Assembly: GCA_038363925.1 (NCBI GenBank)
Contig: JAQQWL010000001.1
Location: 2,418,001 to 2,482,000 of the forward strand
DNA length: 64,000 nt
Direction: 5' to 3'
DNA from: Apiospora phragmitis
Taxonomy: Eukaryota; Ascomycota; Sordariomycetes; Amphisphaeriales; Apiosporaceae
The notes beneath the pieces are model-generated. The model did not search any database and was not told the DNA's origin. It saw nothing but the letters and a program-made list of their open reading frames with translations. Positions 55,027 through 64,000 of the stretch are shown one piece after another; within the stretch, counting starts at the first letter, position 1, and each line of letters begins with the position of its first letter. The position numbers and the translations under genes were made by a program.

Positions 55027-56039
55027 ATGGACCCTTTGTCAGTGGAAGCAAGCGTGACGGCACTGGCTACTTCAGCCACTCAGATCTGTTCTGTCATTTC
55101 CCAGCTACGAGCGCTGTGCAAATCATTACCGGGCCGCCTACACGCCTTGAATAATGAAGTCGCTGACTTCGAACTGGTACTTACCCAGTTGGCGTTACTC
55201 CTCGAGCAGCGCAAGTGCACATTGACCGATTCAAACGAAATGGCCATACCACATCTGTTACGACAGGCCCGGATGAAGTTGAATGAGGCCCACGAGATTG
55301 TAAAGCGCCTCGCAATTGAATGCAGAGCTTCAAGGAGCACGCTGTTGGGTGTTCATTCATGGCGCAAAGAGCAAGAGCGCCTCCAAATGCTACAGGATGA
55401 TATTAGAACAGTCAAGAGCAGCTTGAACATCATGCTAGGGGCATCAAACTTGTAAGTGCATGTCTTTTTGACTAATTACAGTGCAGTCATTGAAATTGGT
55501 ATAGACAAGGCATGATGAAGATCCGCGTGAACATACACGCTATGTCTAGTACTACGTCCAGTCACCTTGCACTCAGCGAGAAGTTCATGGGCTGCCTGAC
55601 AGGGGTCGACGAGAGGATTGCCAAGGCTGAAGAAATGCTCCAGCTACAGTCTCAACAACTGCAGGCCAACCAGTTCAAACAGGTCCGAGCGGCGTATAGC
55701 TCGAAACCTCGACTCAAGCAGCAACAGTCTTTTCCTCTGTCAGATCACAAATCACCGACACCAGCTTCAAGAGATGACTTTTCCATTCATGTTACGCCCC
55801 GCTTCAGGACATGCCGACCAGACTGCCCGTGTCCATGTCACGCAGAGCGCGCAACAGCCTCTCCACCTATCTTCAACACTCTCCTTGGGCGGCTCTTCGT
55901 TGGCTACGCGGGTCTTCCGATACTCAGCCCCAAGTGCAATGACGAAGAATACCGCGGATCGCGCTCAAGTCTAGTCAGTATGGAATACTGGTTTCCATCC
56001 AAGCACCGTCTATCTACTTCGTCTCTGGAAGCCATGTAA
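55027..56039 (+). CDS. STAND/ankyrin-type N-terminal domain protein, probably truncated
   Basis: Exon 1 (55027-55451) reads MDPLSVEASVTALATSATQI with long amphipathic helices, the fungal N-terminal domain found in front of NACHT or ankyrin proteins. The exon ends at a GTAAGT donor, and the frame resumes at 55505 after ATAG. Exon 2 contains a coil (IAKAEEMLQLQSQQLQANQF) and a Cys-rich block CRPDCPCPCH, then IFNTLLGRLFVGYAGLPIL, familiar from ankyrin proteins of filamentous fungi. The frame ends at 56037-56039 after GCC ATG. That stop overlaps a possible donor (CAT|GTAAGT), so further exons may exist, but the next 700 bp decay into the RIP block and no ankyrin repeats can be read. It is probably a 3'-truncated relic or a free-standing adaptor module. 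Confidence 0.6.
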
Positions 56040-56820
56040 GTTGCGGATGGAAGCCGCGCCCTTTCCGCATAGATGCTGGACCAAAGGCCTCCCAACCATT
56101 TAGAAGGCACTGGAAGAAGCTGGAAATGTTGGTTGATGCAGTCACAGTGACGATGACTCCATGCGAAACCATTGAGACAGGGGTCCAGGCATCTGTGGAG
56201 GTCGGGTCATTTTGAGCATCTTAAAGGAGACCTTAACAGTGCCTTTTGCATCATATAAACTCTGATAAGTTGTGACTGCAGCTGGTATTGTCTAGTGGTA
56301 ATGACCTCCTGCGAAGCCATCCGCACATGGGATCGGCATAATCTTTAGCTGTCAAAACCCGGATGTGAGTGTCAGGGTCCCATCTTACACGAGCCTGAGA
56401 CGTGGATGAGGAGTGCCGAGGCCGCCGCTAGATATACAGGGACAGTGATCCTCCCAGATAGCTGGAGGGCCAGTGTTTAGTGAATATACGCACCTACCCC
56501 CCACGGGCATCTCTTCACGACCTTGACAGTGAGCAAGCGCTTGGCTCATGGTCCCGCGCTATATGGAGTTGGTGATTCGCCAGCAAGACATTTACGAGCG
56601 AGGCATTATGAGAGCCAACTTGCCACAGAGGCTTCAAGCAGTCCCTTAGCCTGCGACCCCCTGAGAAGTTAATATGGAAAGGCTGATTGGTCGAATTACG
56701 CCTAGTCACATTATGGATTGAAACTGGGAGCTACGAAGACAGTCTAGGAAGTCTTCCGGATATCCGGGATGCACCTTGTGGCAGTGTTGATTGAGTTACC
56801 TTGTCTGGCGTAGCTTCTCA
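56040..56820. other. Degraded flank with a tRNA-like scrap
   Basis: No gene is seen. At 56286-56305 the sequence GTATTGTCTAGTGGTAATGA resembles a tRNA D arm/A box (GTC, loop TAGTGGTAAT, GAC), but no matching acceptor stem or T arm with GTTCGA follows, so no tRNA gene is called. Confidence 0.35.
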
Positions 56821-57570
56821 TGGAATTATTTAGAACGAAGCTTACGCGCCGATAGTTATCGCCGCGGAGCTATCAGTGTATCTTATTAATACCTACGCCT
56901 TTTTAAAGAGTCACCGTTTAGGGTATTTTTAAGGGTTCGACTTAACCGCGAGTTTAATCTACATAGCTCACTTAACGAAAGGTGTTATTTTTAAAAAACG
57001 TGTATTAAAGCTAATTAATTATAATATAATATTTTATTTATAAATAGTACTTTAATTATATAATATACATTATAAGCGAGCTACGTATATAAACGAGCTG
57101 CGCACTTTTTATTATTAAGTCTTATAAATTATAAATTAACTCGATTATAACGCTTAAAACTAATTAAATATATTAATAATTATTACTTTTAAAGGTTTTT
57201 ATATTATTTTAATAAGTACGCGTATTATACCCGGGCTTTCCGTAGATCTTATAACGTTATAAGCGTGTTTTAAACGTTTTTATATAATTACTCCTCCGAC
57301 GCGATTCGTTTTATAACTATTTATTAACGTCTTTTTAAAACTATAAGTTTTCTCTAGTTTATATATAAAGTAATCTTTTATTTTATAGCCGTTTTTTTTT
57401 TCGTACGGCGGCGCCGGCTAAGTATTTTATTTACTTTTTAAAGTGTCGCGTTCTTATTTTTCTAAAAAAAATAACTCGGTATATAACTTACGTTATAACC
57501 TTTACGATCTAATTAAAACTAATTAAAATAAACGTCGAAAAGCTATTTTAATATTATATAATACGGTTTC
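56820..57570 (+). repeat. RIP-degraded fragment matching 11250-11680
   Basis: The stretch 57180-57540 aligns in the same direction with 11300-11670 of the TIR element copy A, sharing a CGGCGGCGCCGGCTAA landmark at 57407-57422. It is A+T rich, with CpA depleted. It lacks the right part of the element, so it is a partial copy. Confidence 0.6.
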
Positions 57571-57584
57571 GAATAACGTACCCT

Positions 57585-59110
57585 ATAGGCGAATTAACCA
57601 CTTTCGTTAAATTTCGTACGAATAATTTTTATAACTTAATTCCTTTACTACCTATTATAATTAATACTTAAAAAGAAGGGTAAATAGTTTTAACGCTTTA
57701 AGCGCTTAAAAACGACTCGAAATTAAATCTTTAACGCATAGCTCGAACGTATAAAGTCTCTTGTATAACCCTTTATAACTAACAGCTTAATATTTTTACG
57801 AAACGCGAAATACCCGCTAATTTTCGAAAATTAATAGATTTTAAAGAAGATATAATCGTACGATATATAATCGACCTAAATTCGCGGTTATTTCCTCCCC
57901 GGATAAGTAGTATTAAAGATATAGCGAATCGATTATTCTATTAACGCGACGCGAGACGCGTCGACGTTAATGTAACGAACGCTATCTGGGTTCCAAAAGA
58001 AACCTAGTAAGACGTACTGGGGTTTATGTTGGCAATACGAGAGAGTATCCGAACATGCGATAGAAGTCGCTTATATCGATATAATGGGCAATAGCTCGTA
58101 GGAACGAAGGTGACTGAGGTGCGTAGGCTTGGGGGTATTCATAATAGTTTCGTTAAAGCTGTTTACCTTACTAATGGGTTAAGATTAATGCTTAGATTGA
58201 TTACTGAAGTAGAGAGTGTCTATATGAAATATATAGGGAAAATATCTATCGTTATATATCCAATCCCTCCTTCATTGATCTGTTGCTGCTTAGTGATCCC
58301 TTCTGAGCGTGCTTAGTGTTGCTCAGTAATCGCTCCTAATCACGCTCTGCGCTGCTCAGTGATCTCGCCTAAGCGTTTGCCGTGCCACGTAACTTGCTGT
58401 CGGTCGCCATTACTTTGCAGGCGCGTTCGCCCCATCGCCGGGCGTAGAGGTGGCGTTGCTCGTTATTGAGGAAAGTCTGGTTTCGTGTTCATATAGCTGG
58501 CGGTGCGGTCCGTGGCTGTGGTATCGTAGCCTGTTCGGGGTATGGTAGTTCCGTACCGGTGAGTGGGGTCTTTTGGCCGCATGGTTAGGTCGGGTTGTAA
58601 CAGTTAATTAAGCTTTAAACTTTATACTGATAGTTACTAAACCTCCGGACGCGTTTTAATTAAAGAATTTATTATTAAAAAATCTTTTATAAAAATCTCA
58701 ACGCGTATCGCGTATAGTTTACCCTTATATAAAATATAATTTATAAATATAAAATTTAAAAAGAGGATATTTATAACTTTAACGAGACCGGCTTTCTTAT
58801 AAGCTAAATCTCGTTCGAAATAATCGTTATAACCTCCGATCGATACGGGAAGCCTAGGGCTATTCCGGAATCTATCATTTCGTAATTAAATAAAAAGCTA
58901 CGTACGCCGACGCCTCCGGCGACCTCTTTAGCCTATTTATACCCTAGGAATTAAAAACTTTAAATAATTTAATTAAAGCTTAATTTTAAACCGAATAGGT
59001 AGGGAATCGAATTATATAATATTAAAATAGCTTTTCGATATTAATTTTAATTAAACTTAATTAAATTATAAAAAATATAACGTAACGTATCTTATAAGCA
59101 AATATCCTAT
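57585..59110 (-). mobile_element. TIR transposon, inverted copy (copy B), RIP-degraded
   Basis: Read on the minus strand, it follows the order of copy A from about 11600 to 13700: the CGACGCGTCTCGCG landmark (57950-57964 reversed), the GGTTATAACGATTATTTC region (58826-58843 reversed), and the GTCGCCGGAGGCGTC region (58910-58924 reversed). It lacks the solo LTR of copy A and the short insertion, but carries its own solo LTR at 57971-58602. Limits are approximate. Confidence 0.55.
57971..58602 (+). repeat. Solo LTR (copy 2), 632 bp, GTTAA target duplication
   Basis: Begins TGTAACGAACGC and ends GGGTTGTAACA, with canonical TG...CA ends. GTTAA is duplicated at 57966-57970 and 58603-58607. This copy is much less RIP-mutated than the DNA it sits in, so it arrived after the host element had been mutated. 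The right half (58260-58590) is GC-normal and carries GCTCAGTGATC/GCTTAGTGATC repeats, similar in design to copy 1. No internal region is present. Confidence 0.9.
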
Positions 59111-59199
59111 ATAAGCGAATATCTTATTCTTTTATACCTTTTTTAATAAAATATAAATTAATTTTATTATAACGTATTTAATATATTAAAATTAATCGG

Positions 59200-61090
59200 A
59201 ATCCTTATTTCTAGATACTTCTATATTATTTTAATAAGTACGCGTATTATACCCGGGCTCTTCGTAAATTTTATAACGTTATAAGCGTGTTTTAAACGTC
59301 TTTATACGACCACTTTTTCGACGCGATTTAATTTATAATTATTTATTAATATCTTTTTAAAACTATAAGTTTTTTTTAATTTATATACGAAATAATTTTC
59401 TATTTTATAGCCGTTTCTTTTTTATACGGCGGCGCCGGCTAAATATCTCATTTATTTTTTAAAAAAGTAACTCGATATATAATATATATTATAACTTTTA
59501 TTATTTAATTAAAACTAATTAAAATAAATATTAAAAATCTATTTTAATACTATATAATACGGTTTTAAATATATTCGGTTTAAAATTAAACTTTAATTAA
59601 GTTATTTAAAGTTTTTAATTCTTAAGGAAGAAATAGGTTAAAAAACGTTTTTAAAAATATTAAAATACGTAGCTTTATATTTAACTATAAAATAATATAT
59701 TCCGGATTATACGGAATAAGTCCTATCTTTCGAAAGCCTCTTTATATATTCGAAACGATAAAAATCGCTTAGAACGCTTTTAAAAACGCTAATAAGAAGT
59801 CCTCCTTTAAAATATAAGTAATATACGCCCGTATAAAATATTTAATTTCTTTCTCGTACGCCTTTTTTAATATACGAAAATAACCGATATTAAAAAATTA
59901 AAGTTTATATAATAAATAAAAAAGTATATAAAGTATAATAATCGAGTTCTTTTTATAATAAAGCTTAAAAATTATCGAGTAATAACTTTTATAGCCGTTT
60001 AAAACTAAAAAGTAATAATAATCCTTCGTATAAAACTTAATATATTAATTAAAATATCGAATCTAGTCCTCGCCTCTTTTATTCGTAGTTTAGCTATTTT
60101 TAATAACTGCGATCACCTAGTCCTTCGGTAATAGGCTATTTTTATACCAGGGAAAAGAGGTGCGTTTTCCCGGTAAAGATAATATACGGAGGGATAGCGT
60201 AACCGTATAATCCAACGCCCTGAATAATTATAACCTATTCCCGGTTCTTTTATTATATTACTTTAAGCTTTCCGTATTAATCAGAGGTGGTTATAATTAT
60301 TAGAACAGTAGGAACTAAGGTTTTCTATATTACTCTAAAAGGGGTGCCACGTGCCTACTCGTACGAACCCCTTTCCTGTTTCGTCAGAGGGGTATACGAT
60401 GCCCCTCGTAGCTAGCACTAGAGATAGACATGAACAATAGAATAAGAACGATTGAACCCCGATTAAAACCGGAACCACCGTACGTACGAGAGCCCATTCA
60501 ACATAATTATTTTAGACGAGATTTAACTTATAAAAAAGCCGGTCTTATCGAAGTTATAAATATCCTCTTTTTAGATCTCGTATTTATAAATTATATTCCG
60601 TATAAAGGTAAACTACGCGCGATACGCGTCGGGATCTTTATAAAGGACTTTTTAATAATCGATTCTTCGGTTAAAACGCGTCCGGAAGTCTAGTTATTAT
60701 CGTACGAAATTAAAGGCTTAATTAATACCGACGTATCCCGCGTCGCGTAAATTAAATAATCGATTCGCTATATCTTTTATATTATTTAACCGGGGAAAAA
60801 ACGATCGCGTATTTAAATTAATAATATATTAAATAATTATATCTTTTTTAAAATTTAAAAGCTTTCGAGAATTCGTAAATATTTTATATCGTATAGATTA
60901 ATTATTTTATTTACGTTATAAAGTTTTTAATAAAATATAATAAATTAGTATAACTTTTTATACGCTTAAAGTTAAGTCTTTTTAAAGCGCTTAAAACGTT
61001 AGAATTATATATATATTTTTTTTAAAATTATAATATTTTCAGACGTAAAAAAATATAAAAAAAGGTTAAAGCTATAAAGAAATTTATAAA
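59200..61090 (+). mobile_element. TIR transposon, direct copy (copy C), RIP-degraded
   Basis: Collinear with copy A, lacking the solo LTR: the empty LTR target is readable at about 59808-59830 (TTAAAATATAAGTAATATAC). It contains the short insertion at 60301-60502, at a position different from that in copy A. A residual frame at 60520-60690 (FRRDLTYKKAGLIEVINI, then PYKGKLRAIRVGIFIK) is the longest legible piece of its protein; I do not recognise the family. Limits are approximate. Confidence 0.6.
60301..60502 (+). repeat. Short insertion (SINE-sized, about 202 bp) with ATAATTAT duplication
   Basis: Sister of 13144-13339. ATAATTAT occurs at 60293-60300 and 60503-60510; copy A lacks an insertion at this point (near 13090). 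It contains AAAAGGGGTGCC...GAACCCCTTT and AGGGGTATACGATGCCCCT hairpins and ATTGAACCCC near 60451, a loose B-box match. It has no terminal inverted repeats. It is less mutated than the 13.1-kb copy. Confidence 0.65.
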
Positions 61091-61099
61091 AGTGAGACA

Positions 61100-61540
61100 T
61101 TCGCTTATGTAGGATATTCGCTTATAGGATACGTTAAGTTATACACCGGCTCGCTCTTTTAAAACATAAAGTAAGCGTACTACGAAAAGCGAATAAAGTA
61201 CTTAGCCGGCGCCGCCGTACGAAAAAGAAACGGCTATAAGATAAAAGATCACTTCGTATATAAGCTAAAAAAGATTTATAGTTTTAAAAAAACATTAATA
61301 AATAGTTATAAAACGAATCGTATCGAGGAGTAATTATATAAAAACGTTTAAAACACGTTTATAACGTTATAAAATTTATAAAAAGCCCGGGTATAATACG
61401 CGTACTTATTAAAATAATATAAAAACCTTTAAAACAATAATTATTAATATATTTAATTAGTTATAAATATTATAATTAAATTAATTTATAACTCATAAAA
61501 CTTAATAATAAAAAGTACGTAATTTACTTATATACGTAAT
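61100..61540 (-). repeat. RIP-degraded inverted fragment matching 11250-11620
   Basis: The reverse complement of the left part of copy A: TAGCCGGCGCCGCCG at 61201-61215 is the inverted landmark, followed by the GTATAATACGCGTACTTATT block (61390-61409). It abuts copy C head to head, giving a long inverted arrangement. Confidence 0.55.
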
Positions 61541-61541
61541 A

Positions 61542-61698
61542 TTACGATCGGCGGGTTAGTCCCTCGCGAGTGTTACAGTGCGTGTGGACTAACCACTACG
61601 CCACAAAGCAAAAGCTTCGGAAATGACTCTTCGGGTCATTTCTATCTAATTCTACGCCTTAAGTGCTACCCCGCGAGGGACTAACCCGCCGATCGTAA
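61542..61698. repeat. 157-bp element with perfect 27-bp inverted ends and a tRNA-like core
   Basis: The left end 61542-61568 (TTACGATCGGCGGGTTAGTC...) and right end 61672-61698 are exact inverted complements over 27 bp. On the minus strand the interior reads TGTGGCGTAGTGGTTAGTCC (61586-61605), close to a Pol III A box. A second internal hairpin, GAAATGAC...GTCATTTC, lies at 61619-61642. Unlike its surroundings it is hardly RIP-mutated. Mutated relatives lie at 61960-62064, 62064-62150 and 62370-62490. Confidence 0.6.
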
Positions 61699-62520
61699 CA
61701 CTATACCCTCTCTCTAAAGGCATGCCCTCATGCCTAGGGTAATAAACCCCTAATACTATATAATTTACTTAAGTTCGGTATAAAGAAACTCTAAAGCTTT
61801 TATACGGGTAACTAATTCGTATAAGGCCTTGCCTGCTTATTAGCGATCTTGCCTAAGTAATTAAAGAGAGCTCCTATCTAGCAAGTATAGGAATCGAACC
61901 TACGTCTCCTATTTAATAAGGGCGAAGAGTTATTATATTATAATACGTATAAATTAATTATTACGCTATAAAATAAAAGCTTCGGAAATAACTTTTCAGG
62001 TTATTTTTATTTAATTCTACGCCTTAAGTGCTACCTCGCGGGGGGACTAACCCGCCGATCGTAATAGCGAGGTAATACTTACGGCGTAGAATTAAATAAA
62101 AATAACCGTTTAGTTATTTCTAAAGCTTTTATTTTATAACGTAGTAATTAATTTAAACGTATTATAATATAATAACTGATATATTTATTAAATAAGAGCT
62201 CTCTTTAATTACTTAAATAAAATCGCTAATAAATAAGTAAGGCTTTATACGAATTAATTCTTTATAAAAAAACTTTAATGTTTTTTTATATTAAGTTTAA
62301 ATAAATTATACGGTTATTAAGAGTTTATTACCTTAAGTATAAAGGTATGCCTTTAAAAGGGGGTATAATATTACGATCGGAGGGTTAGTCCCTCGCGTAA
62401 TAATACTTAAGGCGTAGAATTAAATAAAAATAACCGTTTAGTTATTTTTAAAGCTTTTACTTTATAGCGTAGTAATTAATTTAAACGTATTATAACACGT
62501 AGCTCGTTTATAAAGTACGT
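61699..62520. repeat. Cluster of tRNA-like SINE relatives in mixed orientation
   Basis: GACTAACCCGCCGATCGTAA recurs at 62045-62064 and its inverted, altered form at 62373-62396. AATTAAATAAAAATAACCGT units (62091 and 62419) and TTTTATAACGTAGTAATTAA (62131) are RIP-altered versions of the 61542 interior. On the minus strand GGTTCGATTCC (61887-61897) is an exact B box, about 80 nt downstream of the altered A box, giving a tRNA-derived SINE layout. Nested or tandem insertions are likely. Confidence 0.5.
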
Positions 62521-62914
62521 TATAATTATATATAGCTTAACTAGTTTCGCATATAATTCGAAACCTAGTCTCCTCTTTATAATATACACTTAGTAAAAGG
62601 GGTTCCTCCTCGTATAGTTAATTTAGTTCGGCTTTTCCTTTAAATCTCTAACGGGCGGAAATTCTCGGGCTCTTTAACACGGTCGCCCTTATATTAATAA
62701 GGGCGTAAAACCGTCTCTTTATTTTTATTAATTTATAATTACCTCGTATAATTATTAATTAATATTAAATAAGCTTTTATATATACGTATAAATAAAGGT
62801 TTAAATAGTATTCTATTACTATATTTTATTATTTATTTTTATTTTTAATACTAGTTATAAAGGGTATCGTATGCCCCTCTTAATAAAATAGAAAAGGGGT
62901 TCGTGCGCGTAGGT
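62521..62914. other. RIP-altered DNA with a broken inverted copy of the short insertion
   Basis: No gene. From 62868 to 62914 the sequence is the reverse complement of the 13.1/60.3-kb short insertion (GCATATGATACCC side to ACCTACGCGC side), cut off exactly where the LTR at 62915 begins. Confidence 0.5.
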
Positions 62915-63540
62915 TGTAACGAACGGCTATCGGGGTCTAATAGAAACCTCGTAAACGTGCTATTGGTTTATGTTAGCTTAGACGAGAGAGTATTTGGACG
63001 TATAGAAGACTCGGTCTTTTAATATAATAAATAATATTTTAATTAATCGTAAAATTTAATTAAAAAGTATAATAAGTTCGTTAAAATAATATACTTTATT
63101 AATATATTAAATTAATACTTAAATTAATCGCTAAAATAAAAAGTATTTATTTAAAATATATAAGAAATGCTCGTAGTTATATATCTAATCTCTCTTTTAT
63201 CGATCCTTTAGCTTAATAGCTTACTAATACTCCTTATAATAATCCCCTAAGCCGTTAATTTATTAGATCAGTGGCTTATTCTAACTGAGCCGGTGATCCA
63301 ATAAGCCGGTCACGTGATCCTTCGTTCGTAAGGTTCTTCCCCTAAGCTCGTAGGTGTTCGTTCTGCTCGTTCGGGGCTAGGTATTTTAGAGGTGCCTTCT
63401 GTCTAGTTCGTAGTGCCGGTTTCTATTTCCTATTTGCGGTCTTGCTTAATTAGTCGTATAGGTAAGCGCCTTTTTACGGAATATCGTGGTGCCTTCCCGT
63501 AAAGTGGGTCCGGGCCGCGTGATTAGGTTAAGTCGTAATA
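62915..63540 (+). repeat. LTR (copy 3), about 626 bp, probably the 5' LTR of an element continuing past the window
   Basis: Begins TGTAACGAACGGC and ends AAGTCGTAATA, aligning with the two solo LTRs in ends and in the GAGAGAGTAT and CGTGATTAGGT landmarks. The 5 bp before it (TAGGT) is not repeated after 63540, so unlike the other two copies it is probably not a solo LTR; an internal region appears to follow. Confidence 0.7.
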
Positions 63541-63819
63541 CTATTTCTTCCCTTTTATTTATTTTATTTTTAAAGCGTTAAGTTTTTTAAATACCTTTAT
63601 TTATTTATTTTACCGGGTTTAGGTAAGTTTCTTTACTTTTTTTATTTATTATAATATTTATTTATTATAGTATCGGGTCGTGTCGAAAAGTTTTCCGTTT
63701 AACGCCTTAAATTGAAAAAAACGGAATAACGCTATAACTTAATAGCGCTTATTAACGAGTTCGGGGTTAAGGTCCCGCCTTATTTTTTATATACGTCGCG
63801 GAAATAGATGTGTAAAATA
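63541..63819. other. LTR-retrotransposon leader region
   Basis: An A+T-rich leader between LTR copy 3 and the gag-like frame. No tRNA primer-binding site ending in TGG could be recognised directly after the LTR. Confidence 0.35.
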
Positions 63820-64000
63820 ATGGAAGGTTTTAACCGATATCGGGAGTATGTTCGTTTAGGCGTATCCTGTAATGGCTCAGGGACGTCTGTTTTTACGGTG
63901 TCGCGTATCGTGGACGAATCTCGGGCTCTTCGTCTTATAAAGCAAGAGGCGAGCGACTCGCTCCGTCAGGCTAGCGCGGCTCTGGAGCAAGCTTATCGGG
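63820..64000 (+). CDS. Gag-like N-terminus of an LTR retrotransposon, cut by the window edge
   Basis: From ATG 63820 the frame is open to the last base (60 residues): MEGFNRYREYVRLGVSC, GTSVFTVSRIV, then an amphipathic ALRLIKQEASDSLRQAS coil. Codon use is GC-balanced and CpA-bearing codons survive (CAA, CAG), unlike the RIP-mutated DNA around it. The position after an LTR and a leader suggests gag. No capsid motif is visible yet, so the family assignment rests on context. Confidence 0.45.
   Translation, partial: MEGFNRYREYVRLGVSCNGSGTSVFTVSRIVDESRALRLIKQEASDSLRQASAALEQAYR

Noticed and set aside
56286..56350. tRNA gene
   Set aside because: Only a D-arm-like segment is present; no acceptor pairing and no GTTCGA T loop.
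60430..60693. 87-codon open frame in the RIP block
   Set aside because: Starts inside the SINE-sized insertion and runs into the host transposon, so the frame is a chance fusion of two repeats.

Overview
The window looks like a chromosome segment of a filamentous ascomycete (Pezizomycotina, probably a Sordariomycete). Supporting signs are genes with short 50-105 nt GT-AG introns, CTRAY branch points, fungal-only families (HET, DUF6594, Zn2Cys6, rhodopsin-like membrane proteins, STAND N-terminal domain), and two A+T-rich blocks in which CpA/TpG is nearly absent and TpA abundant, the signature of repeat-induced point mutation (RIP). All assignments come from reading the sequence; no database was searched.

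Layout. 0-9 kb: sparsely coding and degraded, with a hypothetical gene, an alpha/beta hydrolase with an in-frame stop near its start, an orphan acyl-carrier-protein end of a polyketide synthase, a GH27 alpha-galactosidase and a maltose-type O-acetyltransferase (both with single-base frame breaks), and an RNase H scrap of a LINE. 9.1-13.9 kb: RIP block with a Fot1/pogo transposon (TA target duplication, matching inverted ends), then a second TA-flanked element carrying a solo LTR and a SINE-sized insertion. 14-24 kb: a small secreted peptide, a GMC oxidoreductase stub, a 14-spanner MFS transporter, a very small ORF, a Zn2Cys6 regulator fused in frame to a Copia-type gag domain, and a 167-residue conserved-looking protein. 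24.8-38.7 kb: mostly housekeeping, with ALG10, mitochondrial DHODH, QCR10, MED4, an O-fucosyltransferase-like protein, tyrosinase and a rhodopsin-like membrane protein. 40-56 kb: two related protein kinases, one continuing into a HET domain through a chain of apparent 3-nt exons, a DUF6594 membrane protein, an SPX-ankyrin-GDPD protein of the GDE1/Pho81 type, and a STAND/ankyrin-type N-terminal module. 56.8-64 kb: a second RIP block of nested copies of the 11-14 kb element, two more LTRs, SINE-like repeats, and an unmutated gag-like reading frame at the window edge.

How the parts relate. DHODH (pyrimidine synthesis, coupled to ubiquinone), QCR10 (complex III) and MED4 are independent housekeeping genes. 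The 40-56 kb stretch resembles fungal allorecognition/cell-death loci: kinase, HET effector, small membrane protein and STAND N-terminus lie within 16 kb. The 2.6-8 kb and 14-20 kb stretches look like remains of a metabolic accessory region (PKS scrap, GMC, MFS, Zn2Cys6).

Caution. At least eight genes (O-acetyltransferase, alpha-galactosidase, Zn2Cys6-gag, ALG10, fucosyltransferase-like, both kinases, GDE1-like) need single-base corrections, usually one missing base in a short homopolymer, to read through. Others (MFS, DHODH, QCR10, MED4, tyrosinase, rhodopsin-like, DUF6594) are clean. Consensus indels in the assembly are the simplest explanation, so pseudogene claims should wait for raw reads.
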